Assembly: GCA_033763435.1 (NCBI GenBank)
Contig: JANRKN010000011.1
Location: 1 to 35,685 of the forward strand
DNA length: 35,685 bases
From: JANRKN01 sp033763435
GTDB taxonomy: Bacteria > Planctomycetota > Phycisphaerae > Phycisphaerales > UBA1924
Direction of reading: 5' to 3'
Shown here: positions 1-8,129 of the stretch, in pieces
Position numbering within the stretch: the first letter of the stretch is position 1
Layout of the letters: each line of letters opens with the position of its first letter
Notes under the pieces: generated by a model
The model's input: only the letters and a program-made list of their open reading frames with translations
The model's database searches: none
Told to the model about the DNA's origin: nothing
Position numbers and translations under genes: made by a program

Positions 1-1315
1 TCCCCGTGTAATACGCCGCGTGCAGCTGCACACCCAGCGGCTTCTTCGGGTCCTTGGGCGTGCGCTCGAGGTACAGGCGCGTGATGTAGTTGGTCGTCCC
101 CAGCACCGCCTCGATCTCGGGCGCCTCACGCGTGTCCACGCCCTCGCGGACGAACGACGCCGTCGCCGTCGGCACCGCCGTCAGCACGCGCCGGTCGGCG
201 GGATAGATCGCGGCCTTCTGCAGGTACACGCCGATCACGCGGAACGTCGCGCTCATCGCGATGCCCGAGACCAGCAGGATCGCCGCCGCCGCGCCGAACG
301 CACGGACCCGCGACGCCCAGAGCCCGTCCACGCCCGCGCGGGGCAGCGGCTGGGGCTTGGACTTCGGCCCCGCGGGCGCCGCCTTCTGCAGCAGCGACAC
401 CACGCCCATGAACAGGAACAGGCCCGGCACCAGCAGGATCGTGCCGATCAGAATGTGCGCATCGCCCTTGGCAAGGTCCGGGTCCGCGAGGCTCGCCAGA
501 CCCAGGATCGCGACGCGGATGATGTTCATCAGGATCGCCACCGGCGCCGCGAGCAGCATCACCGCCAGGCGCTGCCACCACGCCGAGCACTGGATCAGCG
601 CCACCGCGCCCGCGAGCGCGATGAACGCGACGACCATCCGCATGCCCGAGCAGGCCTCGGCGACATCGAGCGGGATCTGCCGCTGACCGTCGAACACCGT
701 CAGCACGTTGCCGTTGACTTCAACGATGAACCCCGCGGCCGCGCCGATCGTGCCCAGCAGGAAGAACGCCCCCTGCGACGCAATCAGCTGCAGCTGGAAC
801 GTCACGCGGATCATGATCATCTCGCTGATCGTGACCGCAAAGACGAGATACACGATCGGCAGGAACAGAACCCGCATCGCCCCGGGCCCGAGCATCAGCA
901 GCACCAGCCCGAACAGCGCCAGGATCATCATGAAGCCCTGGAGCATGTGGTTCTTGATGCCCACGACGCAGTAGACATACCCCGCGATGCCCATCAGCAG
1001 CGGCAGCAGGCCGGGCCAGAAGACCGTCTTGGGGATCCGCGCCAGCTCATGGCGCCGGAGCCAGACCATCAGCGCGCTGATGGCCGGGATGATGAAGGCA
1101 TGGCCCCAGTCCTCAGGGGCGTTCCACGAGAGCTGGCCCTGCTTGAAGAACCAGCGGAAGAAGACCGCGACAAACGCGACCGTGAGCACGCCCGTGAGCC
1201 AGGCGCCCCGCGGCGAGAACAGGCCGAGCAACAGCTCCGAAGCCTGCGCCTTGCGCACGCTCGCCCCGCCACCCCCGCCGCCGCCCCCGGCTGTGCTCGT
1301 CGTCACCGTGCTCAC
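1..1315 (-). CDS. Exosortase with C-terminal EpsI-like region (partial, 3' end off the window)
   Basis: Polytopic membrane transpeptidase-like protein; 438 codons are visible and the gene runs off the left edge. After a Ser/Thr and poly-Gly N-terminus come many hydrophobic segments. The exosortase triad is present: Cys in EACSGMR (about residue 220), Arg in MNIIR (about 264) and His in GDAHILIG (about 284), plus the early EDWGHAF motif. The last visible residues, ending AYYTG, resemble the EpsI (DUF3485) domain often fused to exosortases. Family knowledge: exosortases process C-terminal sorting signals of secreted proteins and sit in exopolysaccharide loci, which fits the polysaccharide exporter immediately upstream. 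The start is GTG at 1315, just after an in-frame stop, with GAGG about 10 bases upstream; GTG at 1306 is an alternative. No sorting-signal substrate is recognisable in this window. The family call is firm; the subtype is not determined. Confidence 0.88.
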   Translation of the reverse strand, partial: MSTVTTSTAGGGGGGGGASVRKAQASELLLGLFSPRGAWLTGVLTVAFVAVFFRWFFKQGQLSWNAPEDWGHAFIIPAISALMVWLRRHELARIPKTVFWPGLLPLLMGIAGYVYCVVGIKNHMLQGFMMILALFGLVLLMLGPGAMRVLFLPIVYLVFAVTISEMIMIRVTFQLQLIASQGAFFLLGTIGAAAGFIVEVNGNVLTVFDGQRQIPLDVAEACSGMRMVVAFIALAGAVALIQCSAWWQRLAVMLLAAPVAILMNIIRVAILGLASLADPDLAKGDAHILIGTILLVPGLFLFMGVVSLLQKAAPAGPKSKPQPLPRAGVDGLWASRVRAFGAAAAILLVSGIAMSATFRVIGVYLQKAAIYPADRRVLTAVPTATASFVREGVDTREAPEIEAVLGTTNYITRLYLERTPKDPKKPLGVQLHAAYYTG

Positions 1316-1802
1316 GCGTCACACACCTCGAAACCCGGCACGCCCCGAGCCCGCCGCAAAGCCAAGGGAAACCCGAAGCTCAGCGGACAAGCCGGGATGG
1401 TACGCCGCGGGTGTTTGGGAGGTTTGCCATCCCGCGCCCAACCCGTTCCCAAGCACCGCGGCAAGGATTCTCGGACCACAGCCCGCGCGCGACGAGCGAG
1501 CGGACCGCCCCCGTGGGTCTTCCATCGGTCCGATCACCCCACCCCCCGCATCGCAGGGTCGCAACTTCAGCCACCCCGAGATCGGGGAGCCTCTCGATCG
1601 CGCCACGTAGCTTCCGTCCGAGAACCTTGGGCCGACGGTTGCAAGCCCTGATCCAGAAAGTGCTTGAGTCGATCGAGCCCCGGGGGCGACGATCCCGCAA
1701 ACAACGCACCCCGCCGAGGGGCGGGGTGGGGTGGGATGGGGTGGGCGGATGCGGACTGAGGCTCGGACGAGGAGCGCCGCGGGGGCTCGAGCCCAGAATG
1801 GT
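1316..1802. other. Intergenic region between exporter and exosortase genes
   Basis: No credible coding sequence in about 490 bases. It holds a GC-rich hairpin near the exporter end (listed separately) and a run of G tracts at about 1718-1745 that could form a G-quadruplex. A TACCAT hexamer on the minus strand (1397-1402) is a weak -10 candidate for the exosortase gene; I see no convincing -35 or sigma-54 element. Confidence 0.5.
1707..1728 (-). terminator. Hairpin downstream of exporter gene
   Basis: A perfect 9-bp GC-rich stem (1707-1715 with 1720-1728) and a 4-base loop lie about 75 bases past the exporter stop. On the minus strand it is followed by GTTGTTTG, a weak T-rich tract. Probably an intrinsic terminator, although the adjacent G tracts offer another folding. 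Confidence 0.5.
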
Positions 1803-3476
1803 TTAGAACCCGAAGAACGGGTTGTTGGTGGTCCGCCGGCTGGCGTTGATGCTCTCGCGCTGGACCTTGCTGATGCCGAAGATGTCGTCGCCCAGGTTGC
1901 GGTCGACGATGAACCCGAAGCCGTACGACGCGCGGAAACCGTTGCGGATGACCGCCAGCGGCGTCGCCCAGAAGTTCGTGCCGACGTTGATCTCGTCGTC
2001 GGGCCTCAGATAGATATTGGGCTGCGTGCCTTCGTAGATCGCCCGCAGGTCGACACGGACGGTCGCCTGCATGCCGTCGGCGATCGCCCGCGTCAGGTCA
2101 ACCTTGTCGGGGATCGCGATCTGCGACAACCCGCCCGCGGAGGTGATCGCACTGGTGATCTTCAGGCGGCCCACGGGCGGGATGTCGTACGACCCGGGGC
2201 GCTGAACCTGGCCTGAGATGTACACGACGCCGCTGGTCGTCGGCACGCGGACCACATCGCCCGAGCGGACGACGATGTTGAACCGGGCGTCGCCAGCCAT
2301 CAGACGCTGGAGCGGGATGCGGATCACGCGCTGGGTGACCAGCTCGTACCCGGGCCGATCGGCCTCGCCCCGGCGCGCCGTCGGACGCACCTGCACCCAC
2401 TTGCCGTTGAGGAAGACCCAGGACACATCGGTCGTGTCAATCGTGCCGCCGAGACGGCGCGAGTTCTCGATCAGGTCGATCATCGGCGCTCGCGGAGCCT
2501 GATCGCCGCTGGCCTGGGCCGGCGAGGGGGGCTGTGCGGCCAGCGCATTGGGCGCGCCGACGATGTTCATGTTCGGTCGCGTGGGCGTTGCGGGCTGCGT
2601 CGCGGGGGCCGGCGTACCGGAAGCGGGCTTGGACAGCTCGTCGATCAGGTCGATCAACGGCTTGCCGGAATCCGCTGGGGGCGTCGTGCTCCCCGGATTG
2701 GGCGCCGGCGGTTGGCTCGGATTGGGTGCAGGCGCCTGGGTCGGCAGCTGGGCGGGCGTTTGAACGCTGGTGCCCGCGTCCGGCCTGGGCAAGCGCGTCG
2801 GGTCGCTCGCCGACTCGGAGACCGGCACCTGGCGGATCACGAAGATCTCGCGGATGTTGTCGTTGAACCGTCCGCCGGCCGTGAGGGCCTCGAGCAGGCG
2901 ATACTCGCTCGTCGGAATCGGCGCGGGGCCGGGCTTCTCGACGGCGCCCGTGATGGTAAACGTCCGCTGCCGGGCGCTGAGCACCGTGATCGACACCAGC
3001 GGATCGTTGATCAGCCGGCTCGCGGCTTTGGCGATCGCCTGACGGGCGCCCTCGAGCGTGGTGCCCGAGATATAGACAAATCCCAGCTGCGGGATGTCGA
3101 TCTGGCCCCGCTGGTCGACCTCGCGCCGATACGTCGCCGCCTCGCGCGCCGCGACCAGGTCCAGAATCTCCACTTCCAGCACGTCGCCCGGCCCGACGCG
3201 GTACTCCAGCGCCTCGGGCATCAGGTCCTCGGGGGTCACGTCCGAGACCTCGGCGAACTCGCCCGTGCCGTCTTCGATCGCGCTCAGACGCTCAAGCACG
3301 GGCACCCGCGTCGGCGTCCACTCCCAGCGTCCGACGACGGAGGGATCCATGAACGAATCCGTCTCGCAGCCGGTCAGGCCGGCAACCGCCAGCAGCAGCC
3401 CGGCCGAAAGGCCCGTGCGGACACGGCGAGAGCGGCGCGTCGTCTGTGCGGTGGTGTTCAAGCCGTCCGTGCTCAC
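1803..3476 (-). CDS. Outer-membrane polysaccharide export lipoprotein (Wza/GumB-like, SLBB domains)
   Basis: Likely periplasmic/outer-membrane component of an exopolysaccharide export channel. An Arg-rich start, a hydrophobic stretch and a lipobox ending LTGC give a lipoprotein signal. Then come the Poly_export domain (EYRVGPGDVLEVEILDL), a first SLBB-like domain (TITGAVEKPGPAPIP), a long Pro/Ala/Gln-rich linker of well over 100 residues, and a second SLBB domain (VYISGQVQRPGSYDIPP). The protein ends in FFGF. The linker between the SLBB domains is unusually long and probably disordered. An upstream GTG at 3485 extends the frame by three codons, but AAGGAG (3485-3490) overlaps that codon and sits 8 bases before GTG 3476, so 3476 is preferred. 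The gene precedes the exosortase in the same direction, which points to a shared surface-polymer function. No polymerase or tyrosine kinase gene is visible here. Confidence 0.9.
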   Translation of the reverse strand: MSTDGLNTTAQTTRRSRRVRTGLSAGLLLAVAGLTGCETDSFMDPSVVGRWEWTPTRVPVLERLSAIEDGTGEFAEVSDVTPEDLMPEALEYRVGPGDVLEVEILDLVAAREAATYRREVDQRGQIDIPQLGFVYISGTTLEGARQAIAKAASRLINDPLVSITVLSARQRTFTITGAVEKPGPAPIPTSEYRLLEALTAGGRFNDNIREIFVIRQVPVSESASDPTRLPRPDAGTSVQTPAQLPTQAPAPNPSQPPAPNPGSTTPPADSGKPLIDLIDELSKPASGTPAPATQPATPTRPNMNIVGAPNALAAQPPSPAQASGDQAPRAPMIDLIENSRRLGGTIDTTDVSWVFLNGKWVQVRPTARRGEADRPGYELVTQRVIRIPLQRLMAGDARFNIVVRSGDVVRVPTTSGVVYISGQVQRPGSYDIPPVGRLKITSAITSAGGLSQIAIPDKVDLTRAIADGMQATVRVDLRAIYEGTQPNIYLRPDDEINVGTNFWATPLAVIRNGFRASYGFGFIVDRNLGDDIFGISKVQRESINASRRTTNNPFFGF

Positions 3477-3755
3477 CAAAGCCACTCCTTCACGCTCGCG
3501 TCCGACCCCGACCCGTCACCGCCCGAAGCCCCCACCACGTCAGCCCCAGCCACCGATCCGTTCGGCGTCGGTGCGGCAGGGTACGCGCGTGCCCGGGGCC
3601 GATCCGCGCGAGGACGAACTACGTCAGCGCGAGTCGTGAAGTTCCCGGACCGGCATCATCGACCTGCCGGGCTCCCAGAGTACGAAAGTCGGGCCCCCCG
3701 TGCCGCGCGCCCATGCGGGTGGGGACAGTCAGACCGCGCGACCTATTCTTCAGGC
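3477..3755. other. Divergent intergenic region between exporter and lipA
   Basis: Carries the regulatory sequences of two divergent genes. On the minus strand, GGAAC at 3641-3645 followed 17 bases later by CGTAGT resembles an ECF-sigma promoter that could serve the exporter; this is weak. The lipA promoter lies at the right end and is listed separately. No gene is seen. Confidence 0.35.
3722..3749 (+). promoter_or_regulatory. lipA promoter, apparently leaderless
   Basis: GGGACA (3722-3727), a 16-base spacer and TATTCT (3744-3749) resemble a sigma-70 promoter. The predicted transcript start falls at about the GTG at 3756, six bases after the -10. This matches the arrangement seen at several other genes in the window. 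Confidence 0.5.
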
Positions 3756-4874
3756 GTGAAGCCGACCGATCCGTCCGTTCCCGACGCCGCCCCGGCCTCG
3801 CCCGCCGCGGGACGACCTGCGCCCGCCCACCCGGATCCGGCGATCGCGCGTGTTCTCGCGCGCCACCCCCGTCCGCTTGGGGGTGACCCGCTCCGGCGGA
3901 TGGACGCGCCGGTCGTCTCCCTTTCGGGCATGGTCCTCAACAATGCGTCGGGCACGCCCGAGCAGCTGGCGCTCAAGAAGAAGCCCGACTGGCTCCGCGC
4001 CCGCGTGCCCGGCGGCCCCGGCTACACCCGCCTCAAGAACATCATGCAGGAGCACCGCCTGCACACCGTCTGCGAGGAGGCCGGGTGCCCGAACATGGGC
4101 GAGTGCTGGTCGCGGGGCGTCGCGACGATCATGATTCTGGGCGACACCTGCACGCGGGCCTGCGGCTTCTGCAACGTCAAGACGGGCCGGCCCGCGACGC
4201 TCGACAAGGACGAGCCCCGCCGCGTTGCCGAGAGCCTCGCCCTGATGGGCCTCAAGCACGTCGTCATCACCAGCGTCAACCGCGACGAGCTTGCCGACGG
4301 CGGCGCGGGCATCTGGGCCGAGACGATCGTCCGCACCCGCGAAGCCTGCCCGCAGATGTCGATCGAGGTCCTGATCCCCGACTTTGAGGGCAACTGGCCC
4401 GCGCTTCAGATGGTGATCGACGCGCAGCCGCACATCATCAATCACAACCTCGAAACCGTCCGGCGGATGTACCCGGCCGTGCGCCCGAGCGCCAAGTTCG
4501 ACCGCAGCGTCGAGCTTCTCAGGCGCGTCAAGGAACAGAACGGCGTCGCGAAGACCGGCATCATGCTGGGCATCGGTGAGAAGGACGAAGAAGTCCTCGC
4601 GCTGATGGACGAAGTCCAGGCCGGCACGCGCGTGCGGACGAGCGCGGGCGGCGTTGACTCCTGCGACATCCTGACGATCGGCCAGTATCTTCAGCCGACG
4701 CGGAACCATCTGCCGATCGATCGGTGGGTGCACCCGGACCGGTTTGCGTTCTTCAAGGACGAGGGCCTCAAGCGCGGGTTCAAGGTGGTCGAGTCGGGCG
4801 CGCTCGTGCGCTCGAGCTATCACGCGGACCATCAGGCCGACGTACTGACGGACATTCTGGCCGCGCGGGGGTAA
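3756..4874 (+). CDS. lipA: Lipoyl synthase
   Basis: Radical SAM enzyme that inserts two sulfur atoms into protein-bound octanoyl groups to make lipoyl cofactor for 2-oxoacid dehydrogenases and the glycine cleavage system. Visible motifs: auxiliary-cluster cysteines C106, C111 and C117 (CX4CX5C), the radical SAM triad C132, C136 and C139 in CTRACGFC, and the C-terminal RSSYHA containing the family's serine ligand (numbered from GTG 3756). The start is uncertain. GTG 3756 sits 6 bases after a good -10 and gives a 48-residue Pro/Ala-rich leader; ATG at 3900 would remove it and leave a core close to the usual family length. The gene is not near lipB or dehydrogenase genes. Function is firm; only the N-terminus is in doubt. 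Confidence 0.95.
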   Translation: MKPTDPSVPDAAPASPAAGRPAPAHPDPAIARVLARHPRPLGGDPLRRMDAPVVSLSGMVLNNASGTPEQLALKKKPDWLRARVPGGPGYTRLKNIMQEHRLHTVCEEAGCPNMGECWSRGVATIMILGDTCTRACGFCNVKTGRPATLDKDEPRRVAESLALMGLKHVVITSVNRDELADGGAGIWAETIVRTREACPQMSIEVLIPDFEGNWPALQMVIDAQPHIINHNLETVRRMYPAVRPSAKFDRSVELLRRVKEQNGVAKTGIMLGIGEKDEEVLALMDEVQAGTRVRTSAGGVDSCDILTIGQYLQPTRNHLPIDRWVHPDRFAFFKDEGLKRGFKVVESGALVRSSYHADHQADVLTDILAARG

Positions 4875-4982
4875 AGGGGAGACGGGGAGTGGCGGGCGCG
4901 CGGGAAGCAGATCGCCGAATGCGGTGCGTGTGTAGCTGGGCGTATACAATCACGCAGCATGTGAACTTGTACGGGGCGTGGC

Positions 4983-5207
4983 ATGCCGAGTGAAGTACGG
5001 TTCGCCGATGTCCGAAGGGAGCTTGAGAGGCATGGCTGGACGCTCGTCCGCATCTCCGGGTCGCACCACATCTTCCTCCGAGCGGCCGCCGGGACAGGGA
5101 GCCGATCGGACGAGCCGGGCATCCTCTCGATCCCGGTCCACCGGGGAAAGGTCAAAGCGGGCTACGTCGGGCGGATCGAAAAGTCGCTCGGGATCAAGAT
5201 CCGCTGA
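4983..5207 (+). CDS. hicA: HicA-type mRNA interferase toxin
   Basis: A 74-residue protein with the HicA/YcfA fold pattern: RRELERHGWTLVRISGSHHIF, with the conserved catalytic His in the GSHH segment, then a strand ISIP-like stretch and the basic tail VHRGKVKAGYVGRIEKSLG. Family knowledge: HicA is a double-stranded-RNA-binding-fold ribonuclease that cuts mRNA and is neutralised by HicB. ATG 4983 is the only sensible start; the Shine-Dalgarno is weak. A TATACAAT stretch at 4943-4950 could be the -10. A HicB-like reading frame starts within about 10 bases of the stop, giving toxin-first order. Confidence 0.85.
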   Translation: MPSEVRFADVRRELERHGWTLVRISGSHHIFLRAAAGTGSRSDEPGILSIPVHRGKVKAGYVGRIEKSLGIKIR

Positions 5208-5217
5208 CGCGGCGGGC

Positions 5218-5580
5218 CTGCGCGCGACGGCGCAGGCGCTCGCGCGGTCGTACCGGCTGGTGCTGGAGGCTGACGCGGAGCTGGGATTCGTCGGCCGGAC
5301 CGTGGAACTCCCTCTGGTGATGGCCGACGGGCGCACGATCGAGGCGTGCGCGAAGGCGGTGCTGCGGGCGAGCGCCGAGGCGGTAGCGGCGCTGCTTGAG
5401 CGGGGCGTCCGTCCACCGGCACCTTCGCGCGAGGGTCGGCGCGAGGTGCAGCTCAACATCCGACTGACGGCCGAGGAACGCCTCACGCTCGAAGCCGCCG
5501 CGGAACGCACGAGCGCGCGGTCGATCTCCGACTTTGTCCGGCTCGCGGCGCTCCGGCACGCGGACCAGCGAGCCGATTGA
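5218..5580 (+). CDS. hicB: HicB-like antitoxin with C-terminal ribbon-helix-helix region; start unresolved
   Basis: The N-terminal part (YRLVLEADAELGFVG, ADGRTIEACAKAVLRASAEAVAALLERG) follows the HicB partial-RNase-H pattern of a strand hairpin followed by a helix. The C-terminal part (VQLNIRLTAEERLTLEAAAE, ISDFVRLAALRHA) looks like a ribbon-helix-helix DNA-binding segment, so the protein should bind HicA and autoregulate the operon. The frame has no ATG, GTG or TTG between the hicA stop region and GTG 5260, which would cut off the first strand. I therefore place a provisional CTG start at 5218. Alternatives are GTG 5260, or frameshifting from the hicA frame. The 3' end converges on the next gene with a 16-base gap. 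Confidence 0.7.
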   Translation: MRATAQALARSYRLVLEADAELGFVGRTVELPLVMADGRTIEACAKAVLRASAEAVAALLERGVRPPAPSREGRREVQLNIRLTAEERLTLEAAAERTSARSISDFVRLAALRHADQRAD

Positions 5581-5596
5581 GCCCGGCCCGCTCCCC

Positions 5597-6748
5597 TCAC
5601 ACGCGGATGTGGATCTTCTTGCGGTCCAGCGCCCAGCAGCCGAGCCAGCAGAGCAGGATGTACGACGCGCCGTGGACCCACGCGGCAATCGGCATGGGGA
5701 TGAACGACTTCCAGACGAGCGCGAGCGCGGGCAGCAGCGCGGCGCGGTCGCCCGCGCCCCCGAGATTGAACACGGGGATGGTCCAGCGGTGCAGCACCAT
5801 GGGCCAGAGGATCTCGACGGCGACGTAGAGCGCGATCGCGTTGACGCCAAAGACTTCAAAGAACCTCGCGCCCCCGGCGAGCGCGGACTTGCGCGCGTCG
5901 ACGAGGTAGAAGAACGCCGCGAGGATCAGGCCCCCCGAGCCCGCGCTCAGCAGCGCGTAGCTGGAGGTAAAGAAGTCCTTGCTGAACTCCAGGTCGAGCC
6001 GCCAGAGATACGCAAGCACGAGCAGCCCCGCGGAGGCGATCGCCAGCCGCTGCGCGCGCTGAGCGAGCGGCAGGTCCGCCCGTCGCAGGACCTCGGCCGC
6101 GAACGCGCCCGCGAGCACGACCGTCGCGCCTGGCAGCACGTTCAACAGCCCGCCCAGCCAGCCCAGGGGCGACCAGACGCCCGCGAGCCACGCGCTGATC
6201 CACTGCTGCAGGTGCTTCTTCTCTTCCCAGACGACGACGCCCTCGCCGGGGTAGGCGATCCAGCGGAGCATCGCGTGCTTGAGGACCAGCACCGCGACGA
6301 TGAACACCACGCGCGCCCACCGCGGCGCGTGCCAGAGCGCGACCGCGATCACGTACGCGACGGCGATGTGCTGTAGAATGTCCCACGAAAGCAGATTGAT
6401 CTTGTTCGAGCGCGCCGCACCGATGGCCACGCCCAGCAGATAGATCACCAGCCCCCGCCGCGCTGCTCGGGCGATGCGCTGCACGGGCGTCAGGTCCTTG
6501 CCGCGACCGGACGACATGCTGAACGGGATCGCGCATCCGACCGCGAAAAGGAACCACGGAAAAATCAGATCGCAGAAGCTCGCGCCCTGGCGCCCGTCGT
6601 TCCAGCCCAAGTGACGGAACTGCCAGTGAAACGCGTCGGCATCGATCTTCGAGTTCACGAGCAGCATCGAGGCCATCACGAAGCCCCGGAAGATGTCCAG
6701 ACTCCGGAGCCGCGCGGCTGGCACGGACGCGATGGGAGCGTCGGTCAT
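5597..6748 (-). CDS. HGSNAT/NagX-like membrane acyltransferase
   Basis: Polytopic membrane protein of 383 residues opening with RLRSLDIFRGFVMASMLLVN, the hallmark of the heparan-alpha-glucosaminide N-acetyltransferase-like family (COG4299, DUF5009 relatives). Further family-like features are FPWFLFAVGCAIPFSMS, many transmembrane helices, and a basic C-terminal tail. Members transfer acyl groups to amino sugars or are of unknown function; the substrate here is not known, though nearby glycosyltransferase and exopolysaccharide genes suggest a surface glycan. GTG at 6772 would overlap the stop of the preceding gene as GTGA, but ATG 6748 has TACGCT six bases upstream, the leaderless pattern of this window, so I prefer 6748. 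Confidence 0.8.
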   Translation of the reverse strand: MTDAPIASVPAARLRSLDIFRGFVMASMLLVNSKIDADAFHWQFRHLGWNDGRQGASFCDLIFPWFLFAVGCAIPFSMSSGRGKDLTPVQRIARAARRGLVIYLLGVAIGAARSNKINLLSWDILQHIAVAYVIAVALWHAPRWARVVFIVAVLVLKHAMLRWIAYPGEGVVVWEEKKHLQQWISAWLAGVWSPLGWLGGLLNVLPGATVVLAGAFAAEVLRRADLPLAQRAQRLAIASAGLLVLAYLWRLDLEFSKDFFTSSYALLSAGSGGLILAAFFYLVDARKSALAGGARFFEVFGVNAIALYVAVEILWPMVLHRWTIPVFNLGGAGDRAALLPALALVWKSFIPMPIAAWVHGASYILLCWLGCWALDRKKIHIRV

Positions 6749-6754
6749 GACCTG

Positions 6755-6760
6755 AGCGTA
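6755..6760 (-). promoter_or_regulatory. Candidate leaderless -10 (TACGCT, N6, ATG)
   Basis: TACGCT ends six bases before ATG 6748 of the acyltransferase gene. Identical in sequence and spacing to the element before the phosphofructokinase gene. Confidence 0.45.
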
Positions 6761-6768
6761 CCCGAACC

Positions 6769-7419
6769 TCACGCGCCGGGCGATTGACCCGCCTCATGCT
6801 GCTTCTGCAGCGCGGCCGAATAGAGCCGACCATCGCGGTAGACGTGATTGATGACCGGCTCGACGTTGGGCCAGAAGCAGTCCATGCGGTTGTAGGGCTT
6901 GGGCAGCCAGCGCGAGCGCAGGTCGCGCTTCTTGTCGCCCTTGAAGCGCCGGTTGGTCCAGCATTTGTCGAGGATCTGATCGTCGCGCGTGTCCTGAACG
7001 AGCGTCACCTTCTTGCACGCCTCGGCCCACGAGCGCATCAGGTCGATCGCGGCGGGCGTGAAGCCGACGTACATCACGCCGCTGGACGAGAGCAGCCGCG
7101 CGGGGTCGTACAGCGAGACCTGCCCGTTGGTCGGGTCGGCGTACAGGTTGTAGATCTGGAAGTCGTACCCGGGCTCGTCGAACAGCGTCGCCGGCTGCAT
7201 GACCTCGCAGTCGGCATCGAGCCAGAGCACCGGCTACTGAAACTGCATTAGCCGCTCGAGGATCCACTGCGGCTTCATGTACAGGTTCCGCAGCCACGAG
7301 CCCGCGCTTGGGAGCGTCTCGATATGGTGCGGCAAGTTGAACCGCTCGAGCGAGGCGCGGAGCTTCTTGGCAAACTCGCCGTAGACCCCGTCGGGCGTGT
7401 GAAAACTGATGACGCGCAT
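6769..7419 (-). pseudogene. Glycosyltransferase-like gene interrupted by an in-frame TAG
   Basis: Two adjacent frames are one gene. The first 61 codons (7419-7237) end in MQFQ, then TAG (7236-7234), and the same frame resumes at once with PVLWLDADCEV and continues for about 154 codons to the stop at 6769. The LWLDADC segment is the DxD-containing nucleotide-sugar-binding strand of GT-A glycosyltransferases, preceded by a family-like SWLRNLYMKPQWILERL helix, so the stop falls at the centre of the fold. The closest match by eye is the nucleotide-diphospho-sugar transferase type. ATG 7419 has TAGCCT five bases upstream. The TAG may be a real inactivating mutation or a base-call error; downstream codons show no decay. 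An internal GTG at 7230 could in principle restart but would lack the N-terminal nucleotide-binding strand. Confidence 0.75.
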
Positions 7420-7424
7420 GGGAA

Positions 7425-7430
7425 AGGCTA
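7425..7430 (-). promoter_or_regulatory. Candidate leaderless -10 (TAGCCT, N5, ATG)
   Basis: TAGCCT ends five bases before ATG 7419 of the interrupted glycosyltransferase; the same hexamer and spacing occur before rsmD. Confidence 0.4.
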
Positions 7431-7436
7431 GCGGCC

Positions 7437-8129
7437 TCAGGCCGGATCGGACGGTCGGGCCTCGTCGACGGACCTGCGCGCCATCGCCGCGGGCAGTTCG
7501 TGCAGCCCGGCAAGGTCGGGCACCGGCGCCTCGTCGTTGAAGTAGTGAAGGATCCAGTCCAGCGCGCCCGAGCGATACAGCCCCGCGAAGAAGTCGGCCG
7601 CCTCGGGGCAGTAGTGCGTGCCCCGTCCGCGCGCGATCTCCGCGAGCGCGCGCTCCGCGGCCTGCTCGCCCACGTCCTGCCGATAGGGCCGGATGCTCGT
7701 CATCGCGTCGAACGCATCGATCACCGCGAAGAACCGCGCGCCGACGGAGATCTCCTCGCCCTTGAGACGATCGGGATAGCCGGTGCCGTCCCAGCGCTCG
7801 TGGTGATGGCGGACCAGATCAAGAACGATGTCGTCGGTCTCGCCCATGCGCTGGAGGCGTTCGTGGCCGTAGACCGTGTGACGTTGCATCTCGGCGCGCT
7901 CGTCGTCGGTGAGGGGGCCGGGCTTGCGGAGGATCCAGTGCGGGACGTCGATCTTGCCCACATCGTGCAGCGCCGCGGCGGTCGTGAGCCGCGCGATCAC
8001 TGCGTGGTCCACGCCCGCGCGCTCGGCCAGCGCGCGCGTGTACAGCACCACGCGCCAGGTGTGCGCGCCCGTGGACATGTCCTTGGCTTCCAGCAGTGAA
8101 ACCAGCGCCTGAACAATGTCCGGGCTCAT
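7437..8129 (-). CDS. HD-GYP domain protein (probable cyclic-di-GMP phosphodiesterase)
   Basis: A 230-residue protein that is essentially one HD-GYP domain. Metal-binding and signature residues are all visible: H23, HD at 55-56 in LHDVGKIDVP, H84 and H89 in RHTVYGHE, the HHHE run at 108-111, DG at 114-115 and GYP at 117-119. Family knowledge: HD-GYP proteins hydrolyse cyclic di-GMP. There is no N-terminal receiver or sensor domain, so the input probably comes from a partner. Its ATG overlaps the stop of the upstream phosphatase gene as ATGA, implying translational coupling and joint function. The C-terminal 40 residues are not part of the domain. Confidence 0.9.
   Translation of the reverse strand: MSPDIVQALVSLLEAKDMSTGAHTWRVVLYTRALAERAGVDHAVIARLTTAAALHDVGKIDVPHWILRKPGPLTDDERAEMQRHTVYGHERLQRMGETDDIVLDLVRHHHERWDGTGYPDRLKGEEISVGARFFAVIDAFDAMTSIRPYRQDVGEQAAERALAEIARGRGTHYCPEAADFFAGLYRSGALDWILHYFNDEAPVPDLAGLHELPAAMARRSVDEARPSDPA

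Noticed and set aside
20..1651. Long plus-strand frame opposite the exosortase
   Set aside because: Extremely Arg/His/Asp-rich translation typical of an antisense shadow in GC-rich DNA; the minus-strand frame carries the exosortase triad.
3750..4949. 399-codon minus-strand frame opposite lipA
   Set aside because: lipA on the plus strand has all iron-sulfur cysteine motifs; the antisense product has none.
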